Origin: a virus
DNA length: 35,718 nt
Strand: one strand, 5' to 3'
Virus record (IMG/VR): IMGVR_UViG_3300022928_000068
Location: 1 to 35,718 of that record
The translations under genes and the position numbers were made by a program. How positions within the stretch are numbered: the stretch's first letter is position 1; every line of letters begins with the position of its first letter. Under the pieces are notes generated by a model that saw only the letters and a list, made by a program, of their open reading frames with translations, had not been told where the DNA came from and did not search any database. Of the stretch, positions 20,136 to 26,765 are shown in pieces.

Positions 20136-20994
20136 TAAAATTTATTGCGGTGATGGCCGTAAACTTATGGCTGAAATGCCTGAGAAGACGATTGACTTAG
20201 TTGTTACAAGTCCACCTTATGGGGTAGGAATCGATTATGATAGTTGGGATGACGATAAAGAAATTGCTGAGTATTGGAAATTTACTAGAGAATGGTTAAG
20301 AGAGACTTATAGAGTCCTCAAAGATGATGGACGTATTGCCTTGAATATTCCTTATGAAATTAACCGACAGAAAAAAGGTGGTAGAATATATTTCTCAGCT
20401 GAGTTGTGGATGATAATGAAAGAGATTGGATTTGGTTTTTTCGGTATTGTGGACTTAGAAGAAAGTTCACCACACCGTAGTAAAACTACCGCATGGGGAA
20501 GTTGGATGAGTCCGTCTTCACCATACATATATAACCCTAAAGAATGTGTAATACTAGCCTACAAAAAGAAACACAAAAAGGATGTTAAAGGAACACCCCA
20601 ATGGAAAGGAGAGTATCAAATGGTACCTAACGAAAAGATTGAGGGTGAGTTTAGAAAGAAGTTAGTGTATGAAGATAAAGACAAAAAAGATTTTATGTCT
20701 TTAGTTTTTGGTCAATGGAATTATTTTGCGGATACTCAACAAAAGACCAAAGCGACATTTTCATTAGATATTCCATATCGAGCAATTAAAATTCTTTCTT
20801 ACAAAGAAGATTTGATAATGGACCCATTCAACGGAAGTGGGACAACATGTTTAGCGGCGGAAATGTTAGGTAGGCCATGGATTGGTATTGATATCAGTAA
20901 AAACTATTGTGAGGTTGCTAAAAATAGGATAAAAGAATATCAGACAGAACAAAAACAACTCAAATTAGTTTTAGATGAACATACGAGAAATTAA
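20125..20994 (+). CDS. DNA adenine-N6 or cytosine-N4 methyltransferase
   Basis: A 289-residue S-adenosylmethionine-dependent DNA methyltransferase of the amino-MTase class. The catalytic motif IV is TSPPYG at residues 28-33 and precedes the AdoMet-binding motif I (MDPFNGSGTTCLAAE, from residue 232), followed by GIDIS; this order is the beta-type arrangement. TSPPY is often, but not exclusively, linked to cytosine-N4 methylation, so the base cannot be decided. The length is typical for a solitary enzyme, and no restriction nuclease gene is nearby. Likely role: protection of phage DNA from host restriction, or a regulatory mark. The end overlaps a 56-residue gene by 20 bases. Confidence 0.9.
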   Translation: MENNKIYCGDGRKLMAEMPEKTIDLVVTSPPYGVGIDYDSWDDDKEIAEYWKFTREWLRETYRVLKDDGRIALNIPYEINRQKKGGRIYFSAELWMIMKEIGFGFFGIVDLEESSPHRSKTTAWGSWMSPSSPYIYNPKECVILAYKKKHKKDVKGTPQWKGEYQMVPNEKIEGEFRKKLVYEDKDKKDFMSLVFGQWNYFADTQQKTKATFSLDIPYRAIKILSYKEDLIMDPFNGSGTTCLAAEMLGRPWIGIDISKNYCEVAKNRIKEYQTEQKQLKLVLDEHTRN

Positions 20995-21145
20995 AATGAT
21001 TAGTCATGATTATATAACTATAGTTACCACCGATAATCACGTAAAAACATTTAAAAAGGAAAAACTAACACCAACACAAAAGGTATGGTTTGAGAATATA
21101 ATTGCATGTTCTTTATCATTAATCACCGAAACCCCTACAAAGTAA
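20975..21145 (+). CDS. Small protein of unknown function (56 aa)
   Basis: A 56-residue frame starting MNIREIKMISHDYITIV and ending LSLITETPTK. It looks like a small beta-rich protein with a helical end (TPTQKVWFENIIACSLSL). It overlaps the methyltransferase 3' end by 20 bases in another frame. Its stop codon lies inside the loop of the intrinsic terminator at 21130-21156, which suits the last gene of the methyltransferase operon. Function unknown. Confidence 0.6.
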   Translation: MNIREIKMISHDYITIVTTDNHVKTFKKEKLTPTQKVWFENIIACSLSLITETPTK

Positions 21146-21156
21146 GGGGTTTTTTG
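21130..21156 (+). terminator. Intrinsic terminator after the methyltransferase operon
   Basis: AACCCCT at 21130-21136 pairs with AGGGGTT at 21145-21151, followed by a T run to 21156. The stop codon of the 56-residue gene is at the 3' edge of the loop. It separates the methyltransferase operon from the lysozyme gene. Confidence 0.8.
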
Positions 21157-21164
21157 TTATTCAG

Positions 21165-21182
21165 GATATTTATTAATAAAAC
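21165..21182 (+). promoter_or_regulatory. Late-promoter-like motif ahead of the lysozyme gene
   Basis: GATATTTATTAATAAAAC lies between the terminator at 21130-21156 and the lysozyme ATG at 21187. It matches the ATATTTAT-nnn-TAAAA motif and supports transcription starting here. Confidence 0.55.
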
Positions 21183-21186
21183 TTTT

Positions 21187-21756
21187 ATGTCACGTATTAT
21201 ATTAAAAGAAGAAGAAAAACATTATATACAAAAACTGTATTTACTTGAAAATGATACGGTAAGGAAAGATGGTACTAAAATGAGGGCTAGTCAAAACTTT
21301 TGGGATTTTATAAAATTCGAAGAAGGTGACCCTAAGAAACCTGTGGGTTCTATCAAAGAACCTGTACTTAAAGCTTACAAAGACACTAGTGGTATTTGGA
21401 CTATAGGTTATGGTCACACAGGAAGTGATGTTAAAGAAGGGTTAGTTATAACTAAACAACAGGCACTTAAATTATTATACTCCGACGCAACTATTTCCGC
21501 AGATTGTGTTAGAAGATTTTTAAGTGAATGGAAAGATAAAGGTTTAAAAACTTATATGTTAACACAAGGAGAATTTGATTCATTGGTTTCATTAGTTTTT
21601 AATTCAGGATGTGATTCAGTGAGGATGTCAAGATTTATTCAATACCTTAAATCGGGTCAAAATAAAAAAGCGGGAGAAGCTATTCTAAAATACAAAGCCA
21701 ATAATTCTGGTTTAAAGAATAGAAGAGAAAAAGAAAGTAATATGTTTTTATCATGA
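21187..21756 (+). CDS. T4-type lysozyme (GH24 muramidase)
   Basis: A 189-residue glycoside hydrolase family 24 endolysin that hydrolyses the MurNAc-GlcNAc bond of peptidoglycan. The catalytic triad of T4 lysozyme is recognisable: Glu46 in FEEG, Asp66 in YKDTSG and Thr72 in WTIGYGH. The C-terminal GLKNRREKE is also typical. The Glu-Asp spacing is longer than in T4. I chose ATG 21187 because the longer frame starting at 21106 runs through an intrinsic terminator and the promoter-like motif. The first 36 residues precede the enzyme domain and contain I-L-K-E and L-L-E steps resembling prohead-protease sites; there is no signal peptide. It overlaps the next wall-hydrolase gene by 4 bases (ATGA), forming a lysis or wall-entry module. 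It could be a virion lysozyme rather than the lysis enzyme. Confidence 0.88.
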   Translation: MSRIILKEEEKHYIQKLYLLENDTVRKDGTKMRASQNFWDFIKFEEGDPKKPVGSIKEPVLKAYKDTSGIWTIGYGHTGSDVKEGLVITKQQALKLLYSDATISADCVRRFLSEWKDKGLKTYMLTQGEFDSLVSLVFNSGCDSVRMSRFIQYLKSGQNKKAGEAILKYKANNSGLKNRREKESNMFLS

Positions 21757-24008
21757 AAAAATTAATTAAAGAATCGGGACTAAGGAATATGAAGGCGTTA
21801 GCCGACAGATATAAAAAGGCTAAAATTTATTTCCACCAAGATTTAGACGGTGTTACAACTGCCTTAGCTATGAAAAATTATTTAGAAGATAACGGAATTA
21901 AAGTTGTTGATTCTGAGATAATACAGTATGGTGATAAAGAGTTCACTGTTAAAAAACAAGACGCTCAAGGAGATACTATGCCGGTTTTAGTTGACTTCGC
22001 CCACGGTAAACCAATGTTTGTTGTCCACACGGACCACCATGATAGTCAAACAGGTGTTGAAGATGAGACTTCAACTTCTTTCAGGTCATCAAGGTCTAAT
22101 GTTGAAACCTTATCGCAGATAATGTCTCCAAAAGATATTTTTACTTCTGATGATATAAGGTTAATATCTACAGTTGATTCTGCAGATTTTGCGAAGTACG
22201 GATTAAAACCTAAAGATATTATGAATTTTGTTTTTAAACTTCAAAAAGACGAATCATTACAAAAAAATAAAACAGCTTTAGGATTGGCGACTAACAAATT
22301 AATGTTAGCCTATAAGAATAAACCTGGATTTATGGAGGAATTAGTTATGACTTCTAACCCATCGTTGTTAAATATATTTCAAAATATTAATAGAATCGCG
22401 GCGGAGAGAGGATATGCCCTTCCTGATGAAATGGATTTAAATCAAAAAGATTACATTCAAAAACAAAAAGAAAGTGAAAAAGTATATGTGGACGATAATA
22501 TTATAGTTCAATATGGTGGAGGTTCAATGTTTAAACCAGGTTCTTATGATAGATACACACCATTTGAAAATAACCCTGACGCTGATTTCTTAGTTATTGC
22601 TTGGCCTATGGGATTAGTACAAGCATCTTGTAACCCATTTAAAAAAGAAAGAGAACTAAAAGGTGTTAATTTAGGTGAGATTGCTCAAGAAGTGTTAAGT
22701 AAATGGGAGAGTCAATTAAAGGATAAAATAATTCCATTATCTACAATAAAGTGGATATCTGAAGGTAACAAACAATTTGGTGATGAATCAGTTGGTTTTA
22801 CAAATGCAGATTTAGAAGCATTTTATGGTGATAAAGTACGTTCTATTGATGGTGGTGATGAATATATGGAAAAGTTAAAAGACATCATGGATACACCTTC
22901 AACTCAATTAACGGAAGACCAGTGGGCAATATTAGACAAATTAGGTGTACCTGCGTGGGAAATGATTCAAGCAAACTCAGGAGGACATAAATGTATTACT
23001 AATATATCAGCACTTAATTATTTCGGTAGAGGTAAGAGAAAACCTGAAGGTAAATATAAATACAATAAAGATAAAGGTGACTCACCTTATGTTAAGTTTA
23101 CTAAAATGATTCAAAATGAATTTGTTAGAAAACTTAAAGAAAAGATTAATGAATCTAAAAATTTAAATGAATCGGTTTTAAATGAAGCAATAGGTTTTAT
23201 ATTTCCAATTGGTAATGAAGAATTCAATGTTGGTTATGATTCCTCAGGATTAGGTAGAGGTAAGAAAAAAGTATTAGATAAAGACGAGGCGATTCATAAT
23301 AGTGATTATGGGGCGGGTGACGCTAAACATCAACACAGAGGAGGACATTTAGGAATTGATATATTTGCACCTAAGGGTACTCCAATTATTTCAGCTACGG
23401 ATGGAGAAGTGATTAAAGTTAGAAGAAAAGATAGAACTACTGGTGGTAAGACAGTTAGTGTATTATTAAATGGTATAGTTTATTATTATGCACACTTAGA
23501 CCAAGTATCTGATAATATAAGTAAAGGTGACGATATTAAAAAAGGCACATTCATAGGTACAGTTGGTGATACAGGAAACGCTAAAGGAACCCATCCACAC
23601 TTACACTTTTCGATGTATGAGAAAAGAGGTGGGTATAAAAGAGGAACTATTGACCCATGGCCATTTTTAAAAGATAGTCTTGATGGGGGAGATTTAATTG
23701 TTATTGAACCAGGACAAGTTGTTGATAAAGTTGAGGGAAAAATTGCACGTGAAGATTTAAGTATTACGGATATTGTTAACAACGGTGATAACTCTGAATT
23801 AATATCAATGGGTTCACAAGGTAAAGGAGTTGAAGAAATCCAAACAATTTTAGATAAAGAAGGTTACGATTTAGGGGATGCTGGGATTGATGGAATCTAT
23901 GGTCCTTATACAATGAGAGCGGTTAAGAAGTTCCAAAAAGATAATGGTTTAAATTTGATTGACGGAATTGTTGGTATTGAAACGTCAACAGAATTCAAGA
24001 AACACTAA
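21753..24008 (+). CDS. DHH phosphoesterase - M23 peptidase - peptidoglycan-binding fusion protein
   Basis: A 751-residue multidomain protein. Residues about 20-460 resemble a DHH-family phosphoesterase (RecJ/nanoRNase superfamily): HQDLDG with Asp30 and Asp32, DHH at 94-96, and an SGGH element at 409-412 like the DHHA1 substrate-binding motif. Residues about 480-640 are an M23/LytM zinc metallopeptidase with H532-x3-D536 in GHLGID and H616-L-H618 in THPHLHF, the usual zinc ligands and catalytic His. Residues about 685-750 match a PG_binding_1 domain (QGKGVEEIQTIL, then DGIYGPYTMRAVKKFQ). The linker (465-479) carries three I/L-N-E steps. The N-terminus MKKLIKESG has an I-K-E step. The M23 and binding domains indicate peptidoglycan attack; the DHH half acts on phosphodiesters or small oligonucleotides in known relatives. 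The combination is odd, and cleavage in the linker is plausible but unproven. Confidence 0.85.
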   Translation: MKKLIKESGLRNMKALADRYKKAKIYFHQDLDGVTTALAMKNYLEDNGIKVVDSEIIQYGDKEFTVKKQDAQGDTMPVLVDFAHGKPMFVVHTDHHDSQTGVEDETSTSFRSSRSNVETLSQIMSPKDIFTSDDIRLISTVDSADFAKYGLKPKDIMNFVFKLQKDESLQKNKTALGLATNKLMLAYKNKPGFMEELVMTSNPSLLNIFQNINRIAAERGYALPDEMDLNQKDYIQKQKESEKVYVDDNIIVQYGGGSMFKPGSYDRYTPFENNPDADFLVIAWPMGLVQASCNPFKKERELKGVNLGEIAQEVLSKWESQLKDKIIPLSTIKWISEGNKQFGDESVGFTNADLEAFYGDKVRSIDGGDEYMEKLKDIMDTPSTQLTEDQWAILDKLGVPAWEMIQANSGGHKCITNISALNYFGRGKRKPEGKYKYNKDKGDSPYVKFTKMIQNEFVRKLKEKINESKNLNESVLNEAIGFIFPIGNEEFNVGYDSSGLGRGKKKVLDKDEAIHNSDYGAGDAKHQHRGGHLGIDIFAPKGTPIISATDGEVIKVRRKDRTTGGKTVSVLLNGIVYYYAHLDQVSDNISKGDDIKKGTFIGTVGDTGNAKGTHPHLHFSMYEKRGGYKRGTIDPWPFLKDSLDGGDLIVIEPGQVVDKVEGKIAREDLSITDIVNNGDNSELISMGSQGKGVEEIQTILDKEGYDLGDAGIDGIYGPYTMRAVKKFQKDNGLNLIDGIVGIETSTEFKKH

Positions 24009-24014
24009 ATTATA

Positions 24015-24371
24015 TTAAATCAAAGAAAAGGAGACATTGTCTCCTTTTTTTATGCCGTGATTTTTACAGTATCTACCTTCAACTTCTAAAACTGTATTAC
24101 CAAAACCTTGATATGACTCACAATTTTTATTATCATTACACGGTTGACAGTTGGAATGGATTTCAGTTATTTCTGTTCCGTTAATAAAAATGATATCTAA
24201 TGGTATTATACAGTTATACATCCAAAAACTTTGTTCAGTGGTGTTTGGCATAAAAAATAACATACCATCAAAAGATTCGTCAAACTTTTTACCCATCATT
24301 CCTTTAGAAATGGAATCTGGAGTGGCAGAAACTTTGACTTTTAAAATATTATCATTTATTATTACTTTCAT
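24015..24371 (-). CDS. DUF192 family protein (118 aa)
   Basis: A 118-residue DUF192 protein, a small beta-barrel family of unknown activity found in bacteria, archaea and many phages. Signature: GMMGKKFDESFDGMLFFMP, then SFWMYNCIIPLDIIFING, then TVLEVEGRYCKNHGIKKGD. I chose ATG 24371; the longer in-frame extension would cover the divergent NUDIX gene and has no family similarity. A cysteine-rich insertion (NCQPCNDNKNCE) in the middle is unusual for the family and could form disulfides or bind metal. There is no signal peptide, whereas many bacterial members are exported. The promoter-like TATATTTATTAG ends 2 bases before the ATG, so the transcript may be nearly leaderless. Confidence 0.85.
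   Translation of the reverse strand: MKVIINDNILKVKVSATPDSISKGMMGKKFDESFDGMLFFMPNTTEQSFWMYNCIIPLDIIFINGTEITEIHSNCQPCNDNKNCESYQGFGNTVLEVEGRYCKNHGIKKGDNVSFSLI
24027..24051 (+). terminator. Intrinsic terminator after the DHH-M23 gene, inside the antisense DUF192 gene
   Basis: AAAGGAGAC at 24027-24035 pairs with GTCTCCTTT at 24039-24047 and is followed by T to 24051. It ends + strand transcription 20 bases after the fusion gene, while its bases also encode the last codons of the minus-strand DUF192 gene. Confidence 0.8.
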
Positions 24372-24385
24372 ACTAATAAATATAC
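24370..24385 (-). promoter_or_regulatory. Late-promoter-like motif at the DUF192 start
   Basis: The minus strand reads TTGTATATTTATTAGT immediately before the ATG, a copy of the ATATTTAT motif. Its closeness to the start codon is unusual. Confidence 0.4.
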
Positions 24386-24399
24386 AATAAAAAGAATAT

Positions 24400-24807
24400 A
24401 TGAAAAAATACGCAGGTATAATTGTAAGGTGTAACAATAAGGTTCTACTTTGCAAAAGAAATTCGGACACGACATTACCAGGGTTTTGGTCATGTCCTGC
24501 AGGAAGTGTAGAAGATGATGAGCCAGTTAAAGACGCGGCCATTAGAGAATTTATTGAAGAGACTGATTTACCTGTCATGGGTGATATAGATTTTGCTGCA
24601 GTCATAAAACGATATAATAGAGATGGTACAAAGGTTAAAGGTATGTTATATACCTATCTTATGGATGTTGAAGAAGAAATGTTTCCGGATTTAGAGAACG
24701 CTCACGATGGTGATGAGCATACAGAGTGTGGTTATTTTGGTAAAGATGAACTACCTGAACCAATGACCAAACAATTTAATAAACTTATAAATATAATTTT
24801 AAAATGA
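24400..24807 (+). CDS. NUDIX hydrolase
   Basis: A 135-residue NUDIX-fold pyrophosphohydrolase that would split nucleoside diphosphates linked to another moiety, using Mg2+. The NUDIX box runs from Gly35 (GSVEDDE, then R49-E50-F-I-E53-E54-T-D-L): all the metal-binding acids are present, and the usual Gly near the end is Asp56. The preceding SCPAG and strand CNNKVLLCKRN fit the MutT-like subgroup. Substrate unknown; candidates include oxidised or unusual dNTPs, mRNA caps or NAD-type compounds. It is divergent from the DUF192 gene with only 28 bases between, and overlaps the following small gene by 4 bases (ATGA). Confidence 0.88.
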   Translation: MKKYAGIIVRCNNKVLLCKRNSDTTLPGFWSCPAGSVEDDEPVKDAAIREFIEETDLPVMGDIDFAAVIKRYNRDGTKVKGMLYTYLMDVEEEMFPDLENAHDGDEHTECGYFGKDELPEPMTKQFNKLINIILK

Positions 24808-25013
24808 ACGAACAATTATTTAACATGTTGATGAAATCTGCTGAGGCAGATAGAGCAAAGGCTTTATTATCTTTAGAATTACTTGGTAATAAAGCAGTGG
24901 GGATTGGAGACCATTCAACAGAAGACTTCTACAAAAATGCTGAAGAAGCACTTACTACTTTAGTGGATGCAGATGATAGAATCGCAGCATTAACTAAGTA
25001 TTTTAATAAGTAA
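24804..25013 (+). CDS. Small phage protein of unknown function (69 aa)
   Basis: A 69-residue acidic, helical protein with the segments AEADRAKALLSLELL, GIGDHSTEDFYKNAEEAL and DADDRIAALTKYF. I have a memory of similar short proteins in T4-like marine phages but no functional knowledge. It is translated with the NUDIX hydrolase (ATGA overlap) and is the last gene before the ncRNA region. Confidence 0.65.
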   Translation: MNEQLFNMLMKSAEADRAKALLSLELLGNKAVGIGDHSTEDFYKNAEEALTTLVDADDRIAALTKYFNK

Positions 25014-25037
25014 ATTCAAAAAAATTGGTCAAAGAGC

Positions 25038-25067
25038 TTGTCTGAGAGTAATTTTTTTGTATCTTTG
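25038..25067 (+). promoter_or_regulatory. Bacteroidetes-type promoter, upstream copy
   Basis: TTG at 25038-25040 and TATCTTTG at 25060-25067 fit the Bacteroidetes -33/-7 consensus (TTG, TAnnTTTG) with a 22-base offset. It lies 25 bases after the 69-residue gene and about 105 bases ahead of the second, stronger promoter. Confidence 0.6.
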
Positions 25068-25142
25068 TATAACTTTTAAAGAAAACGGGCATATTTATAT
25101 TTTACCCTACTGATTATTTCAGAAATTTTTTTTAAAAAGTAT

Positions 25143-25173
25143 TTGACAGATTGAAAATTTTGTTGTAAGTTTG
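25143..25173 (+). promoter_or_regulatory. Bacteroidetes-type promoter of the large ncRNA
   Basis: TTGACA at 25143-25148 and TAAGTTTG at 25166-25173 match the Bacteroidetes TTG / TAnnTTTG promoter with a 23-base offset, identical to the spacing of the promoters at 26107 and 32722. A start near 25180 is predicted, immediately upstream of the boxA-like element and the structured RNA region. Confidence 0.72.
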
Positions 25174-25202
25174 TCAAACAAATCAGTAAGAGTACTGAAG
25201 AC

Positions 25203-25213
25203 GTTCTTTGAAA
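25203..25213 (+). promoter_or_regulatory. boxA-like antitermination element in the ncRNA leader
   Basis: GTTCTTTGAAA, about 25 bases after the predicted transcription start, resembles the boxA (NusB/S10 binding site) of Bacteroidetes rRNA leaders, which as I recall read GTTCTTTGA followed by an A/T-rich tract. It would protect a long untranslated transcript from Rho-type termination. Confidence 0.45.
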
Positions 25214-26063
25214 ATATTAATAAGTGTCTAATTTGACCATCACAGTTTGTGAAAGAAATACAAAAAGATTAACCCCTTTTTTCTACAACGGTTAAAATAA
25301 GACATTTGACGGCGGTTTAGCGTCGTTAGATAACCCCAGTAATGGGACTAAAGGGATTGAAACGGGAATAGTACACCGTGAATGTCCGCAGTCGTGAGGC
25401 TGACAACTAAACAAAGTGGCTACAATCAAGACCCTAAGGGCAACTGCTAAAGGGACGAGATTACTCTGAATCCGTGGAATATCAGAGTTGAGATAGTGAT
25501 ATCAATAGGAAAAGCTACAGGTGACGGTTCGACACATCCTGTCAGATGTTGTAGGGCTGGGTACCAGTACGAAGGGATTCCGAGACGATAAGTTAACGTA
25601 TTCCTGAAGTACCGTAAGTTGACAGACTTACAGAGAGGTGTGAAGCATTTTGTTTCCAAAAGAAACGAACCTTCTCCCGAAGCACATCTTTCATTATCCC
25701 ACAGTTGCTATACTAACTAACAATTAGAAAGCAAAAGTTCTTCGGGCGTTGACAACGAAAGGTGTCTAACACTTCGAGTCATAGACTAACGAAGTCATTG
25801 GTAAGACCGCAAGTCTTCTGATGTCGATTACCAAATACCTGGTGGGACGGCCATCCCTTCGTAAACTCGCAAGGTTTAACAGAGTAAAGTAGTAGTTGAG
25901 TAGTTGTTAACGAGAAGAGTGGTTCACTCAAATAACCGACACTGACTTGATACTCTCGGCAACGATAGTGGATAAGTGAGCAACCGACATAGGGTAATCT
26001 CACTAAAGACAGGTCACATAAACGTGTAATCTCAGCGTTCTATACTTTATATATATCTTCCTT

Positions 26064-26096
26064 AACCTCAGTTCTAACCAACTGAGGTTTTTTTTT
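26064..26096 (+). terminator. Intrinsic terminator of the large ncRNA
   Basis: AACCTCAGTT at 26064-26073 pairs perfectly with AACTGAGGTT at 26080-26089 (10 bp, six-base loop) and is followed by T to 26096. It is the strongest terminator in the window. Confidence 0.88.
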
Positions 26097-26106
26097 ACCT
26101 AATAAT

Positions 26107-26137
26107 TTGTGAGTTAGAATAATATTCCTTATATTTG
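26107..26137 (+). promoter_or_regulatory. Bacteroidetes-type promoter of the small-gene operon
   Basis: TTG at 26107-26109 and TATATTTG at 26130-26137, offset 23 bases, lie between the ncRNA terminator and the ATG at 26158. The leader would be short and A-rich with no Shine-Dalgarno. Confidence 0.7.
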
Positions 26138-26157
26138 TAATACTAAAAAAAAATATT

Positions 26158-26466
26158 ATGGAAGGAATTATCACATTAATCATTATCGGTTTCATTTTAA
26201 CATTTGGTTCACAATTACTAAAAGGTATTGGAAACATCTTCGCAGCTTCAGGTAGAGTGGGAGGATGGATTTTAGGAATTATTTTAGTTCTATTTCTTTT
26301 AAAGACCATTGTATTCTCACCTAAACCTACAGAACCAGGTTCACTATCTCATGCAGAGGAAGTATTTGGAGGTAAAATTACTAAGGAAGGTGAATTTTTT
26401 ATAGACGTATACGGTGATAAGTACAGATGGAATGATACTGAAGAGGATTACGAATGGGTTCAGTAA
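26158..26466 (+). CDS. Small two-pass membrane protein (102 aa)
   Basis: Residues about 3-24 (IITLIIIGFILTFGSQLL) and 34-56 (VGGWILGIILVLFLLKTIVF) are hydrophobic segments; the remaining 45 residues form a soluble acidic tail with aromatic residues (GEFFIDVYGDKYRWND). It is probably an inner-membrane protein with unknown function, possibly an early host-takeover or exclusion factor, since it is driven by a host-type promoter directly after the ncRNA. The ATG is preceded by AAAAAAAAATATT. Confidence 0.75.
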   Translation: MEGIITLIIIGFILTFGSQLLKGIGNIFAASGRVGGWILGIILVLFLLKTIVFSPKPTEPGSLSHAEEVFGGKITKEGEFFIDVYGDKYRWNDTEEDYEWVQ

Positions 26467-26504
26467 AATCACTCAAATTATTAGGTCAAGTCATTAATTT
26501 TAAT

Positions 26505-26512
26505 TATATTTG
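26505..26512 (+). promoter_or_regulatory. Possible internal -7 promoter element
   Basis: TATATTTG matches the Bacteroidetes -7 box, 4 bases before the ATG at 26517, but no TTG lies at the expected distance upstream. If used, the transcript would be almost leaderless. Confidence 0.35.
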
Positions 26513-26516
26513 TTAT

Positions 26517-26765
26517 ATGGAAAAAGGAGATAAAATAAAAGATATCAGAGACAATAGTATTCACATCGTTGAGTCAGTAGATGTATATGATGAAGTTACA
26601 CTTATTTATACAGAAGGTAAAAAATACATACCAATCGAGTCAGTTGAATTACTTAGTAAAGTGATTGAAAAAATAAAAAGTTTAATTTTTAACTTAGTTA
26701 AACCCAAAAACGAAAAGATACTAACCGTTAAAGAATTTGAAAAAAAATATTATGAAAATAGTTAA
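26517..26765 (+). CDS. Small phage protein of unknown function (82 aa)
   Basis: I chose ATG 26517 (MEKGDKIKDIRDNSIHIVES), because the longer frame from 26454 adds 21 residues that cover the preceding gene's end and a -7 promoter box. The first 50 residues resemble a small beta-barrel of the kind often found in phage accessory proteins (GDKIKDI, then VTLIYTEGKKYIPIESVELL). The remainder is a basic helix and tail. Similar in layout to the 63-residue gene at 27370, which also starts with a V/I-GD-x-V/I type strand and ends in Lys-rich helix. Function unknown. Confidence 0.62.
   Translation: MEKGDKIKDIRDNSIHIVESVDVYDEVTLIYTEGKKYIPIESVELLSKVIEKIKSLIFNLVKPKNEKILTVKEFEKKYYENS

Larger units (their letters stand above)
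25180..26096 (+). ncRNA. Candidate giant ornate non-coding RNA (GOLLD/ROOL-like)
   Basis: About 0.9 kb without a credible coding frame, bounded by a promoter and a terminator. G+C is visibly higher than in the genes around it (29 of 60 bases in 25501-25560). Local stems are dense: CAGTC/GGCTG at 25389-25402 with a GTGA (GNRA) loop; ACTCTGA/TCAGAGT at 25463-25488; CTGG/CCAG at 25557-25567; GTAAGT/ACTTAC at 25614-25631; TTGGT/ACCAA at 25798-25834 enclosing AAGAC/GTCTT at 25803-25817; GGGA/TCCC at 25844-25857; GAGTG/CACTC at 25917-25929; a GCAA-capped hairpin at 25952-25969; GTGAG/CTCAC at 25976-26003. Large phage-borne RNAs of this size are known as GOLLD and ROOL, which form multimeric cages. 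Assignment to either is inference from size, phage context and ornateness. The exact 5' end is uncertain. Confidence 0.72.

Noticed and set aside
21106-21186. Longer start for the lysozyme
   Set aside because: It would translate through the terminator at 21130-21156 and the promoter-like motif, adding residues unlike GH24 proteins.
24372-24605. N-terminal extension of the DUF192 frame
   Set aside because: It lies antisense to the NUDIX hydrolase and adds nothing family-like; the ATG at 24371 fits DUF192 and the motif upstream.
25080-25140. Weak hairpin CTGA/TCAG with T-run before the second ncRNA promoter
   Set aside because: The stem has only 4 A/T-poor pairs; it may terminate the NUDIX operon but cannot be supported.
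25526-25533. GGTTCGAC resembling a tRNA T-loop inside the ncRNA
   Set aside because: The flanking bases do not form a 5-bp T-arm and no acceptor or anticodon arm could be drawn, so no tRNA is called.
25447-26003. Minus-strand frames of 70 and 74 residues within the ncRNA
   Set aside because: Protein composition is implausible, and they run against the promoter and terminator; they arise from the higher G+C.
25180-26096. Group I or group II intron, tmRNA, RNase P RNA or OLE/HEARO RNA
   Set aside because: It is not inserted in a gene, has no intron-encoded protein and no recognisable domain V, tag frame or partner gene, and it has its own promoter and terminator.
26454-26516. Upstream start for the 82-residue gene
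   Set aside because: The extra 21 residues cover the end of the previous gene and a -7 promoter box; ATG 26517 is more natural.
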